Positions 37,514 to 50,725 of a stretch of DNA of 64,000 nucleotides are shown here, piece after piece (position 1 is the stretch's first letter; every line of letters begins with the position of its first letter). The translations under genes were made by a program, and so were the position numbers. The notes beneath the pieces are model-generated. The model searched no databases. It had not been told where the DNA came from and saw nothing but the letters and a program-made list of their open reading frames with translations. Location of the stretch: contig JACZZP010000014.1 of assembly GCA_015183035.1 (NCBI GenBank), forward strand, positions 2,232,001 to 2,296,000. Direction: 5' to 3'. The DNA comes from Meloidogyne chitwoodi (Eukaryota; Nematoda; Chromadorea; Rhabditida; Meloidogynidae).

Positions 37514-39367
37514 ATGGAAGAACCTGTGCATATCGCTCAGGACTCGCTTTTCAGCACTAGCTCAGGTTGGACAAATTATTCCGGATTTTTCAATCATGCC
37601 TTTCTTCTACTCGTATATTGTTCTTTTTATCGCATATACTATATGTACTATTTTAGATTATATCAAACGGCAGAGTCGCCCTTGAAAATTTAATAAAGTA
37701 CGGTGTATTGATTTCTCCATTGGAGTGGATCGCTGTTCTCGACAGTTCTTGTTGGCCAAACCTGACTATTGTGCTTTGCTCAAACGTTTCTATACTTGCA
37801 GCTTTTTTTATGGAAAAACTTCTTGGTAAATTTTATCGTATTTTTAAGTTAAATTTAATGTGTTATGATTCAGCACGCGGACTTATTGACAATGTTTCCG
37901 GTGCATTTTTCTATATTTTTCTCATTGGTGCCCATCTTTCCATACCTCCTGCGGCCGTGCTAAAGATAGAGGTTAGTTCTTCTACACATCTCTGCTTTGA
38001 TAACTCTATTACAAGGATGGAAATCCACTCTACTCATTTTGGGCTCTCATTATACTCGTAATCGAGGCATTAAAACTTGTTTCCTATGGTCAAGTTAATT
38101 ATTGGCAAAGGCTAATCAAGAATAATCATGTAAAGAAGGCATTGAATGGTACCAGCATTGAGAATGATTCCATTCAACACAAAGTAGGTAATATATAATT
38201 TTTTATTATATCTCCATCATGAGTTTGAAGCGTGATGAAATTCAACAGCCTGAAAAGGGATCTTCAAAACCTCAACAACTCCAATATCCAAATAATCTAG
38301 CGTTGAGCAATCTCTACTACTTCATGATGGCGCCAACTCTTTGTTATGAATTGAACTTTCCTCGAACACCTGCTATAAGGAAAACATTTGTTATCAAACG
38401 GATTGTCGAGGTTAATTATTGTTATTGATTTAGATAAATCAAGGGATATTTGGAAGAACTGTGAAAGGATTAAAGATTTATTACTGAAAATAGATTATTT
38501 TTTAGTTGATTTGTTTTTCCTTCGTTGGTGTTGCTCTCTGCCAGCAATGGGTGATTCCATTGGTAAAGAATAGTCTGGCCCCATTTTCTCAGCTTGATTT
38601 AAAACGGTGCATCGAACGAGTGTTAAAGCTAGCGATTCCTAACCATCTTATATGGCTAATGTTTTTCTATCTTTACTTTCATTCTTTTCTGAACTTAATA
38701 GCAGAAATAATGCGCTTTGCTGATCGACAATTCTATTTGTAAATCATTTTAATTACTATGGCAAAAGTTTATTTTTTTATTTAGAGACTTTTGGAATTCA
38801 GAATCAGTGAGTGTGTTTTGGAAGACGTGGAACATCCCAGTACACCGTTGGGCACTTCGTCACGTATACAGGTTCATTCAAAATTTAATTTAAAATATAA
38901 CGAAAGCCAAAAACGACTAATTGATAACTATCTTATAGGCCATGTGTACGGAATGGTATCAGCCGTAATATCTCTGCTCTCATTGTCTTCATCATTTCTG
39001 CTTTCTTTCACGAGTATTTGGTAAACATTACATTATTTTAAGTACACAATTCGTTTACGAATGAGCAGATCTCGATTCCATTAAAAATGTTCCGACTTTG
39101 GGCGTGTGCAGCTATGCTTCTACAACTTCCTCTTGGAATAGTGACTGATCGATACATAAAAGTTGGTTTCTCAATTTTTTCAAAGCATTTTCAGCCTTAA
39201 AGTTGTATAGATGGGAAGGGTGAAAAAATTTTTTCTACACTCGGTTTAGTTTAAATTTATAGGGTGGTAGAGCTGGAAATATTATTGTCTGGCTCTCACT
39301 CATTTTGGGCCAGCCTATGGCAATTCTGATGTATGTACACGACTGGTACCTATACAATCACCCTTAA
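37514..39367 (+). CDS. Diacylglycerol O-acyltransferase 1 (MBOAT family)
   Basis: DGAT1 makes triacylglycerol from diacylglycerol and acyl-CoA in the ER membrane. Start [19 protein letters not shown]. Later segments are [50 protein letters not shown], then [20 protein letters not shown], which carries the catalytic His of [21 protein letters not shown] and [20 protein letters not shown] close the protein. Multiple hydrophobic spans agree with a polytopic enzyme. Exon joins across 39005 (FHEYL to ISIPL) keep frame. It lies 168 bp after phb-2 on the same strand. Confidence 0.93.
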
Positions 39368-39892
39368 GAAAACAATCGAATGAATTTTCACACGTTGACA
39401 TTTTACTTATCAAGACCTCCTAATTTTATATTTTTATATATTCGGGCCACACAGCCTGCCATATTTTTATAATCATAAGATAGACTCAAAATTAATTTAT
39501 TTCGAAAAATAAATTTATAATAATGTTAAAAAATGCAGTACATAAATCTCATTTGTTTAATCAGGATTTGAAGAAATAATATCTATATTATCTAACGTCA
39601 TACTATTAGTATAATTTAAAATTTCTTATACTCTTTGAAATTTCACTTTTGTCAAAAGTGTCTATCTAAAAAATAGAACGTTTGGATTAAAACTATTCAC
39701 ATTCTTATTGTTTAAAAAATATGTAAAATCTGGCATCTACTTTATCACAATACAGTATCATAGTACTACTATTCTGTTCGTAAACTAGAGTCTTGTATTT
39801 GCTAAAAAATTGAAAATAAGTATTAATATTTTCAGAAGCTTTAAAGTAACTTACAAAAGCCAACATATTACAATTTATGCAAGCAGTTTAAA
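39368..39892. other. Intergenic between DGAT1 and ILK
   Basis: About 525 AT-rich bases with no supported gene; probably the DGAT1 3' UTR and ILK promoter. Confidence 0.4.
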
Positions 39893-41763
39893 ATGTCGAT
39901 TGCACCGACGTACCATATTCACAAGCCAAATGTTCCTATACTTATGGAAGTAAGCTTATTTTTATTTCTAATTAAAAAAAAACTTACTAGGATATCTTCG
40001 GTTGGGTTCGAGAAGGAAATGCATTTCAAGTGAGGGTTTGGTTGGATGATACAGAGCATGATCTAAATATTGGGTATGTTTTATTGGTTACTCCACATTC
40101 CTTCTATTCATGGCGGTAATTTTCATTTGTGTTTGATGTTTAATCTAAGTTTTTATAAATGTTTTACTTACCAATCTATTTTTTATGTTAGGGACGATCA
40201 TGCATTTTCTTTGTTACATTGGGCGGCGAAGGAAGGGCATATTTCAATTGTGGAAATGCTCTTGAATAGAGGGACGTTAATAAACGCTACAAACATGGGA
40301 GATGATACAGCATTGCATTTAGCTGCCGCTCACGGTCATAGACAAGTTGTTATGGTTTGAAATTATTTTTAACTGCGATGTTAAGCATACTTGCATGTAT
40401 TTTTTTAACTCAGAAGCTTTTATCAAAGAAAGCAGAAGTTAATGTTTATAATGAGCATGGAATGACACCTTTGCACTATGCCTGTTTTTGGGGATATGAA
40501 CAGATTTGTGAAGACTTGATTCGAGCTGGTGCGCTTGCAATAATTTCCAATAAAAGAGGACTAACGCCAATAGATGTTTGTCAACCTCAAGTCAGACAAT
40601 CGATTTACGGCATTTATAAAAATATGTTTTAAAATAAAATTTATATTATAGAGATTGCTTTGAGCAGTGGACAAAATCCACAACAAAAAATCCAGTACAA
40701 TGGTGATAGCTGGCGAAATACAAAAACTAAGCGGTCACGAGAAGCAACCTGGTCAAGGTATTTTTACTTAAAAGTGATTAGCTTAAATATTTATAGGTTT
40801 ACTGGAGTTGACTTGCAGTCTCTTGCTCTAACTAAACAAATATCTCAATCTCATTCTGGCACTCTTTATCGAGGAAAATGGCAAGGAAATGAAGTCATAG
40901 CTCGCGTTCTAAATATCCCTGAAGTTACACAGCGAATTTCACGGGATTTTGCCAATGAATTTCCGTTGTTGAGGTTTATAAAAAAATTAATCAAGAACTG
41001 ACCTATTACACTCAGGATATTTGCGAGTGCTCATATTAATCCAGTTTTGGCTGCAGTAAACCAACCACCTCAACTAATATTAATAAGTCAATTTATGCAT
41101 TTTGGCTCACTTTATAACGTGCTACACGGAGAATCATGTTATTTATTTTTTTTTATCAAGTTTGTTTGAATTTCAGCTGTTGTTATCGACCACGCTCAGG
41201 CGACTCGATTTGCGTTAGATATAGCTAAGGGGATGGCATTTCTTCATTCGCTAGATCAACCAATACTCCGATTCTATCTTAGCTCTAAGCATATTGTGGT
41301 CGATGAAGACCTAAACGCCAAAATTTCCCTTTCGGATACCAAATTTTCATTCCAGGAGATCGGAAGACTTTACTCAACAGCGTGGATGGCACCTGAATGT
41401 TTATAAGATATTCCCGTTTCTCTAATCAGATGTAAATTTCAGCATTACAACGCTCACCGGAAATGCTCAATACACGTTCTGCCGATATGTGGAGTTTTGG
41501 AATTCTTCTGTGGGAATTAAACACACGGGAAGTATGATTTCGAATTTTATTGCAAGACCTAAACTGAAATTTAGGTACCCTTTTCTGAGCTTTCTCCAAT
41601 GGAAGCGGGAATGAAAATTGCCTTGGAAGGATTAAGAGTTACCATACCAGCTGGGATATCAAGAAATATGTTCCGGCTGATTAATATTTGCCTTAATGAG
41701 GATCCGGGAAGACGCCCAAACTTTGATCAAGTGATACCTGTACTCGAGAAAATGGGGCAATGA
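39893..41763 (+). CDS. Integrin-linked kinase (pseudokinase)
   Basis: ILK links integrin beta tails to actin through PINCH and parvin at muscle attachments (C. elegans pat-4). Start [15 protein letters not shown]. Ankyrin repeats: [59 protein letters not shown]. The kinase-like domain begins [20 protein letters not shown]. It lacks the HRD and DFG motifs ([20 protein letters not shown] and LSDTKFSF occupy those places) but keeps [10 protein letters not shown] and [18 protein letters not shown], as expected for ILK. It ends [10 protein letters not shown], full family length. Integrin beta, its partner, is 9 kb downstream on the same strand. Confidence 0.97.
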
Positions 41764-41987
41764 AGTGAAAATAAATAATAGGACAGAGTTTAAGTTCATC
41801 AGAAAACAAAAAGTAATTAATTTCTTGTAAAAACTCAGAATATTTTAAGACATGTTTTGGACTTACTCAACAATCAAAAACTAGATCATTTACTCGTATA
41901 GAATTATTTTACACTAACAAGCATTTAATCGCATAATAAATACGTTCTAATCTCTAATTTGACTTTCATATGAAGTAATGCCCGTCT

Positions 41988-42478
41988 CTATTCTTTATGT
42001 AGATAATTGTAGTTGATCGATCTGACTAGCTAAAAATAGGGTATAAAAATGATTTTATATAAAAATGACCTGCAAATTTTGGGCTGAAAAATTTGTCGCA
42101 TGGCAAGCAAAAAGGAGCAAGTTTCGTGGCTAAATTTTTGTTTTTAGAAATTTTCCAATTTATACCTGAACTCTCCAAGCAAATCGCATGAATACAGATG
42201 AATACATTATCAAAGCACATGTCATTGGTCCGGATATAAATTCAGGATCCTAAACAAAAAATCTATAAGAAAAGTTATTGCGTACTTTGGTAACGAAGTC
42301 GCCTATTGCAGCAAGCGGAAGTCCCCAGTTAGCAACTGGTCCCCAAAAATCTGAAAAGAAATTACTTTTAAATTCAATCATAAAACGAAATCTTACGCGT
42401 GGAACCGAAATAATTTAACCAATCGTTTTTTGAATACTGCCGGAAATAGGCTGAAATTGATCTGATTGGAAGAGACAT
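41988..42478 (-). CDS. Mitochondrial pyruvate carrier subunit 1
   Basis: MPC1 with MPC2 imports pyruvate across the inner mitochondrial membrane. Start [20 protein letters not shown] at 42478. Exon 2 has [20 protein letters not shown] and [19 protein letters not shown]. The conserved [24 protein letters not shown] follows across a phase-0 intron, then [13 protein letters not shown] at the stop. Exons are about 42478-42395, 42350-42283, 42252-42167, 42130-42070 and 42030-41988. Length (about 120 residues) fits. The exons encoding YSSVFMRF to QNLQ have a diverged copy at the 5' end of the divergent GrpE gene 176 bp away. Confidence 0.95.
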
Positions 42479-42653
42479 CACCTAAAATAATGCGAATATG
42501 TTATAACTCCTAAATAGTTTTATAAATAATGGAATGATATTCTTCAACTGCAAGACTCAACGCTCACCGGTCGATTGAGTCCTGGATTTTTTTATTATTA
42601 ACAAAAAGAATTCTACTTTTTTTTCATAATCCGTACTTCAAGTTAATTTAAAA
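42479..42653. promoter_or_regulatory. Divergent promoter of MPC1 and GrpE
   Basis: Only 175 bp separate the two ATGs, so both genes probably share a bidirectional regulatory region. No named motif is visible. Confidence 0.45.
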
Positions 42654-43573
42654 ATGATGTGTTCTGTTAATATTTATAAATCAGTATTTATGCGATTTGT
42701 ATCGAGGGTTCAGGTATTTTTTTTTATAATTTTAAATATTTCAAAATAATTCTTGTTACTTATAAAATAAAGTATTTTGTTCTTATTGTTTATGTTAAAA
42801 TTTTCTAATTATAGCCACGAAACATGCTTCTTTTTTCCGCTTGCAACTCAACGAATTCAACTCAGGATTTGCAAGTAATCTAAATTTTATAAAAATCAAT
42901 AACAAGTTTAATTAGGAATTTGATGCATTAACAGAAAAATATGAAGAGTTGAAGAAAGAAAATGAATCTCTTGTTGATAAATATAAAAGAGCATTGGCTG
43001 AAACTGAAAATTTGCGCAAACGAACTGAACGTCAGGTCGAAGAAACTAAAATTTTTGCCATACAAGGGTTCTGCAAAGACTTGTTGGAAGTAATTTTGCT
43101 GAATTTTTTAACTTAACCATTTTTGTTTTAGGTAGCTGACATTTTGGATTTGGCTTTAAGATCGTTGGAAAAGAAAGAAATAAAAGAAGATTCTCTGAAA
43201 AATATACACGAGGGAATCACCATGACAAAAAATTCACTAATCAAAGTGTTCGCAAAACATGGTCTTGTTCAAATTGTTCCTGAAGGAAAAAAGTTTGATC
43301 CAAATTTTCACGAGGCGGTTTTTGAAGTTCCTGTAGATCAGGTTAGTCTGTTAGATATAATGTAATCTGGTGAAATATCACTTCGGTTTTTTGCCTTCAC
43401 ACTGAAATTTGTTTACACAAAAATGTTCAGCTTTCGCTCATGCGGGTGCATTATTATTCTAATTTTAGGCGGACTACCCTCCTGGACATGTGTCACAAGT
43501 TTTGAATGTTGGCTATTGTTTGCACGCTCGACCTTTAAGACCAGCGAAAGTTGGAGTTGTGAGTATGAAGTAG
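42654..43573 (+). CDS. Mitochondrial GrpE (Hsp70 nucleotide exchange factor) with MPC1-derived N-terminus
   Basis: GrpE releases ADP from mitochondrial Hsp70 in protein import and folding. The GrpE body begins with the coiled coil EFDALTEKYEELKKENESLV and LAETENLRKRTERQVEETKI, then FCKDLLEVADILDLALRSLE and NSLIKVFAKHGLVQIVPEGK. The beta domain has FDPNFHEAVFEVPVDQ, DYPPGHVSQVLNVGYCLHAR and RPAKVGVVSMK at the stop. The N-terminal 40 residues are not GrpE sequence: YKSVFMRFVSRVQ and PRNMLLFSACNSTNSTQDLQ align with MPC1 [13 protein letters not shown] and [13 protein letters not shown]. The introns after RVQ and after LQ share position and phase 0 with MPC1. The start is basic and free of acidic residues until Asp, so it could act as a presequence. 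Confidence 0.95.
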
Positions 43574-43747
43574 AATTTATTTATCGAAATACATTTAAGA
43601 TAATTTTATCATTTTTGTTGAATGTTTTCATTTTTCAAACAATACAGCATACAAAATCTACTGTCTGTGAGTTTCCGTGTATTGCTGGTCTAATACATTC
43701 GCACGACAGGAATTTATGAAGCTTCTTAAATGAAATAATGGAATCTA

Positions 43748-44060
43748 CTAGTTAAAAATATTAACCTGTTCTCCGCAAAGGGTTTTTAGAATGTGCCTTG
43801 GAGAAAAAGTACCACAATTAAAACATGAATAGAAGCATTTTAAATTGAAATCTTCCACAATCTTTTGGTTTGTGATATTCGATTGTACGCTTCGCAAAAA
43901 TAAGCCGGGCTGCAATTGAATTAGTTAATCAGATGATAAACAAACAGGCCTTGAATTGCCTCATGCACATATAAGATAGTAAGGCTGTGAAAAATATGCC
44001 CAATTCAAGTGCGACAAAGATCACGCAAGCATAAGCAGAACCTCTCTCTTGAATATCCAT
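43748..44060 (-). CDS. Putative small membrane protein, unknown
   Basis: On the minus strand an ATG at 44060 opens MDIQERGSAYACVIFVALEL, continuing GIFFTALLSYMCMRQFK, one strong membrane span. Unspliced, it stops shortly after. If a roughly 37-nt intron with GC donor (aag/gcctg) and ttgcag acceptor is removed, the frame continues through PGLFLRSVQSNITNQKIVED and a Cys-containing CFYSCFNCGTFSP to a TAG at 43748. No family is recognised. The long clean second exon supports a gene; the non-canonical donor weakens it. Confidence 0.35.
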
Positions 44061-44633
44061 GCAAGTTCCGTTTTAACTAGTGAAAGAATTAAAACAATAG
44101 GTAAATTTTTTTATTTAAAACTAATGAAGACACTTCTCCTGGTATGGTGCCTTACTTATGGATGGACAGAAGAAATTCTAATATTTAGTTTGCTGTTTAT
44201 AATGTACTTAAATTTTGTTGGCATCTTGTACTACATCAAGCCTTTGTCAGTGGATTTTTGTCAATAGACTTTTTGCCAATAAATATATAATCCTCAGTTT
44301 TTAACAATCACTAGCCTCCCGCAAAGTTTTACTGCTGATACCAACCACTTATTATTTCATAACTTTCTGACGTTGACCTTTCCCCTTTATTCCATAACCT
44401 TATCATATCGTTGAATTATAAATAAGGGTATCGAGCCTTTATTTTTATTTTTTAAAATTATTTTCTGTTAAATTTCATATTTTGATTTCTAAAATTTAAT
44501 AAATTCTCGGAGAACCTTATATGTAAGTAAATCATTAACTTTGTTCATATATGTAATATAAATATCATTTTTTATTGATTTAAACGGTTGTGTTATTAAA
44601 ATTACATAACTAATTATTTTACTTTTAGTTAAA
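44061..44633. other. Intergenic upstream of CDK12/13
   Basis: About 570 AT-rich bases with no supported gene. An acceptor-like cttttag at about 44628, just before the CDK ATG, could be a trans-splice site. Confidence 0.4.
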
Positions 44634-46850
44634 ATGCCATCTTATTCATATCATTCTGAAGATCGTGATAGTGACAAGGATCGAGATAGGGACCGTGATC
44701 GCCGGTCGTCACACAAAAGTTCAAAATCGCGCGACCGAGATTCAAGCAAAGAGCGAAGACATAAGCGTCCTCGTGAAAAACATCGTGACAGGTTTTGTTT
44801 TTTATTTTTGATCATTGCGATTAATGTTCAGGAGCACGACTCCTCGTGACCGACGTTCTTCTACTAATAATAAAAAAAGCTCTACTTGGTACGATGTTAC
44901 GATCAAACCACTACCACCGCCTCCTCCCCCTGTTCCTCTTCATCCACCTTCGCCGATATTCCTTTCTTGTATAGAACCTCCTCCACCACCACCGCCACCA
45001 ATCGAAGATGTATCGACCACTGGTTTTTCATTTAATTTTTTTAATCTAAACGTTTTTAAGGAGTTTTGACTTCTCCAAAGCTTTTAAATATTCCAGCACC
45101 AGTTCCTCCGCCAAAACGTTTCAGACCAACGTTTGTGTTTTTGTCGTAATAATCTTGATTTATTATTTTTAGTGTATTAAAACCTCGAGATTTGCCCAAA
45201 ATTTCAGAGGGGTGGGGTGTCGGAGATGCTGATAAATATCAAATAATTGAACAAGTGGGAGAAGGAACTTATGGTCAAGTTTATAAGGCATGCGACGATA
45301 GGCATAGTCAATTGGTTGCTTTAAAAAAAGTACGATTAGAAAATGAAAAAGAAGGATTTCCTATTACTGCTGTGCGTGAGATAAAAATACTTCGCCAGCT
45401 CGACCATCCTAATATTGTCAAACTTCTTGATATTGTTTCTAACAAAAATGGTCCAGGAAGCGCTGAGCAATCTCCAGCTCAACAATCGCCAAACATAAGA
45501 AATGAAGTTGTTTTTAAACAGAAACAGCGTTCGTCTTATTTTTGCAATCTACCATCTTCTGGTTTGTTTAACTTACAATTAGTTTCTAATACAAGATGTT
45601 TTAGTTGCTTCTTCATTCTATCTTGTTTTTGAATATGTTGATCATGATTTAATGGGATTATTGGATTCCCAGCTTGTCGATCCGACAGAGCTACAAGTTG
45701 CATCATTAATGGTATAAAAAAATTTAGAAACAAAAAACAAAAATTCAGAAACAATTGCTGTTGGCTCTAAGTTATTGCCATATGAGGGGATTTCTCCACC
45801 GTGATTTGAAGTGTTCTAATATTCTGATCAGCAAAACGTATTTCTTAATTATATTTTTACATTATACCTTTTTAGTGGGCAGCTGAAATTAGCAGATTTT
45901 GGACTTGCGCGTCTTTACCAAGAAAATTATAAACGTCTCTACACAAACCGAGTTATCACACTCTGGTACAGACCACCTGAACTTTTGCTTGGCGAGGAGA
46001 GGTATTTATTGTATATGTTAATATAATTGTCTACCAATTTTAAGATATGGGCCGTGGGTCGATATTTGGAGCGCAGGGTTATCCTTTCTGATAGCGCGAT
46101 TTCTATCTCTCCTTTTAGATGTATTCTTGCCGAACTATTTATCAAGAAGCCGATATTTCAAGGCCAAACCGAGATCCACCAGCTAGAAGTTATCACTTCC
46201 TATTGCGGTTCTATTATACCAGAAGGTTGTTTAAAAATTCTACCGATGTAATGATTGATTCATTTTATCAAATTCAGTGTGGCCGGGTGTTACTGAATTG
46301 GTTGGTTACAATACAATGAGACCACGAACGCACAGCTCTCGAAAACTGCGCGAAAAATTTTCTTTGTAAATCATATGCCGTTTCTATTTTATTTTAACAT
46401 TCAGTTTGCCAGCACATGCACTAGATTTACTTGATTTGCTACTTCAATTAGATCCGGCAAAGCGACCTTCGGCTTCGCAAGCACTTAATCATTCCTGGTC
46501 TGTTTTGATAAACAGGATTAACATAAGTTTATTATACCATTGTAATTTTTGACAAGATTGATATATAGTAAATATTATTAATCATAAAGAATTGCATTAT
46601 GTCATATTCTTAATTTAAAAAAAGTTTTGCCTATTTCTCATTTAAGGCTTATCAGAGTAGAACCAGAACTCGTACAGCCATTGAAATTGCCTCAGGATCA
46701 GGACTGCGTAAACTTTTCCTATTATTTTTATACAAAAAATTTTTATAGCATGAAATGTGGTCAAAGCGTCGACGACAGCAGGGAAAAGGCAATGGACATC
46801 AAGGACGACTAAGCTTATCAACAGCAAGCCAGCAGATGGAAAGGCGTTAA
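44634..46850 (+). CDS. Cyclin-dependent kinase 12/13
   Basis: CDK12/13 with cyclin K phosphorylates the RNA polymerase II CTD during elongation. An RS-like N-terminus ([20 protein letters not shown]) and proline runs near [12 protein letters not shown] precede the kinase. Kinase: [40 protein letters not shown], the PITAVRE helix, [54 protein letters not shown] with the T-loop Thr, [20 protein letters not shown] and [20 protein letters not shown]. The C-terminal [20 protein letters not shown] matches the CDK12/13 extension. The tail is short compared with vertebrate proteins. An insert with QSPAQQSPN lies between the beta-4 and hinge regions. Confidence 0.95.
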
Positions 46851-47036
46851 CATTGTTATCCTGGCATGTTTTTTCAACTTCGTTATTCGATAAATTTAAA
46901 AAGCAAATTCTTTTTAAAATTAGGTTGTATGAGTTCATTATTTTGTCTTATTCTTTTCCAACTAATACTATATTATTAATAATACAATAATTTGATTTAT
47001 AAACTTTTATCCTTTTATAAAAAATATTTTCAGTGC

Positions 47037-47471
47037 TACGAGATTTGTCGATTTCAATCATTTGGGGCGATGTCTAAATTCAAATTTTTGTTTCGCTCTT
47101 GTCAGAAGTTTAGAATGGAATGAAGAAAATTGTGCTTTAAATAAAGTCACTAATTTCTATTTGTTATTTGTATAATATGTTACACAGGACTTAACAGGTT
47201 GCTCTTCTAGAGTCCATAATTTTTTATATGTATTAGTCGTCACTCGATTATAATTTCACACAGAAATCAAACAGGTTTCATTTGATTGCGTTCATCGACA
47301 AGAAGTCCAGACGTATACTCTAGGTATTAATTTATTGTCTAACTCGCTGGCCGATTCATCTTTCACGGTATGAGAATATTTTTTCTTACTGAGGGACAAT
47401 GTGTATTTAGGGGTTTACGGTTGTGCTCTCCAAAAATATTAAAAAAAGGATTTGGGGGTGTTTTGTTTAGC
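47037..47471 (+). CDS. Uncertain gene between CDK12/13 and glutathione reductase
   Basis: Several open exon-like pieces are bounded by plausible splice sites. About 47037-47150 encodes ATRFVDFNHLGRCLNSNFCF and ALVRSLEWNEENCALNK. About 47190-47240 encodes DLTGCSSRVHNFLY. About 47275-47370 encodes VSFDCVHRQEVQTYTLGINL. About 47412-47471 encodes GFTVVLSKNIKKRIWGCFV with a stop. The phases between all pieces do not fit cleanly and no start codon exon is clear (a hydrophobic MSSLFCLILFQLILYY at 46927 is one candidate). No family is recognised. It may be a small operonic gene or a decayed one. Confidence 0.3.
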
Positions 47472-47930
47472 GATTACTCTGTTCAAATTTGAGACTTGGG
47501 AAGTAAAAATTAGGCTTTAGTGCATCGAGTGACGACTTGAATCGACTCTACGGGTAATAAATTATTAAAAATATCTCACTTTGATATTATATTTAGTATA
47601 TGTGATATTTTATAGTTATAAACGAATTTTTATGATTTTATTCAGTCGCCAATATTTGTTACCTAAAGTCAGTAAAAGATTTGTTAATTTTAACATATAA
47701 CGATCAGTTTATGTTGGTTATAAAGTTTGAGTATTTTGAAATCAATAAACTCTTTTACTGCTTTGCCAATTTAATTTTTAAACATTCATACAATTAATTT
47801 TTTTTTTTTGCCCAAAATGTATTCTTTATGGGAATGCAAACAAAGTTGATTTTACATCGAGCTTACTGCATTTTCCATAAAGTTACAAGAAGTATAATTC
47901 TTTTAATTTCAGCTCTTTAAATAATTTTAA

Positions 47931-50196
<2,266 letters not shown>

Positions 50197-50725
50197 ATGA
50201 GGATAAAAAGACGTTTCGGATTATATTTATAGATAAATGAAATTCATATCAGGAGTATAAAAATTGTCTTTTAAGGATGTTTTCATTTTATTTTCAGTAT
50301 GTGGTATTCTACCACTATAATCGTATTTGCTAATCTTAATCATTTATAGTAGGTAAAATTTGCAACGAAAATCTAGCAGCAAAAATGAGTGGGTGTTTTA
50401 TTTATTTTGAGGGCAACTGCTAAATTTTTGATTGAATAGAAAAGAATAATTTTTTCTGCTTAATATTTGCCAACTGTTATTCACTGCAGCAGAGCCAAAT
50501 ATTTTGGAATCTTTAGGTCATTTAAGCGGCCTGTGGGCTATTGCATTTTATTTTCTTATTAATTTGCCGTTTGCCTAATCGATTTTTTTTGCTTTTAGTA
50601 CATTATACATATGTATGTATCAATCTCTGAGTTTCGTAACCAATCTTTTTTAACTGGAAACTACTTTAATGGATTGACAAATTTGAATTACTATCAGATT
50701 TTCAGTTAAAATCGATACGCATATT
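50197..50725. other. Intergenic between glutathione reductase and integrin beta
   Basis: About 530 AT-rich bases with no supported gene. It likely contains the integrin promoter. Confidence 0.4.

Noticed and set aside
43423..44267. Plus-strand open frames after GrpE as separate genes
   Set aside because: The first overlaps the true last GrpE exon in another frame; the other has no recognisable content and lies opposite a better minus-strand candidate.
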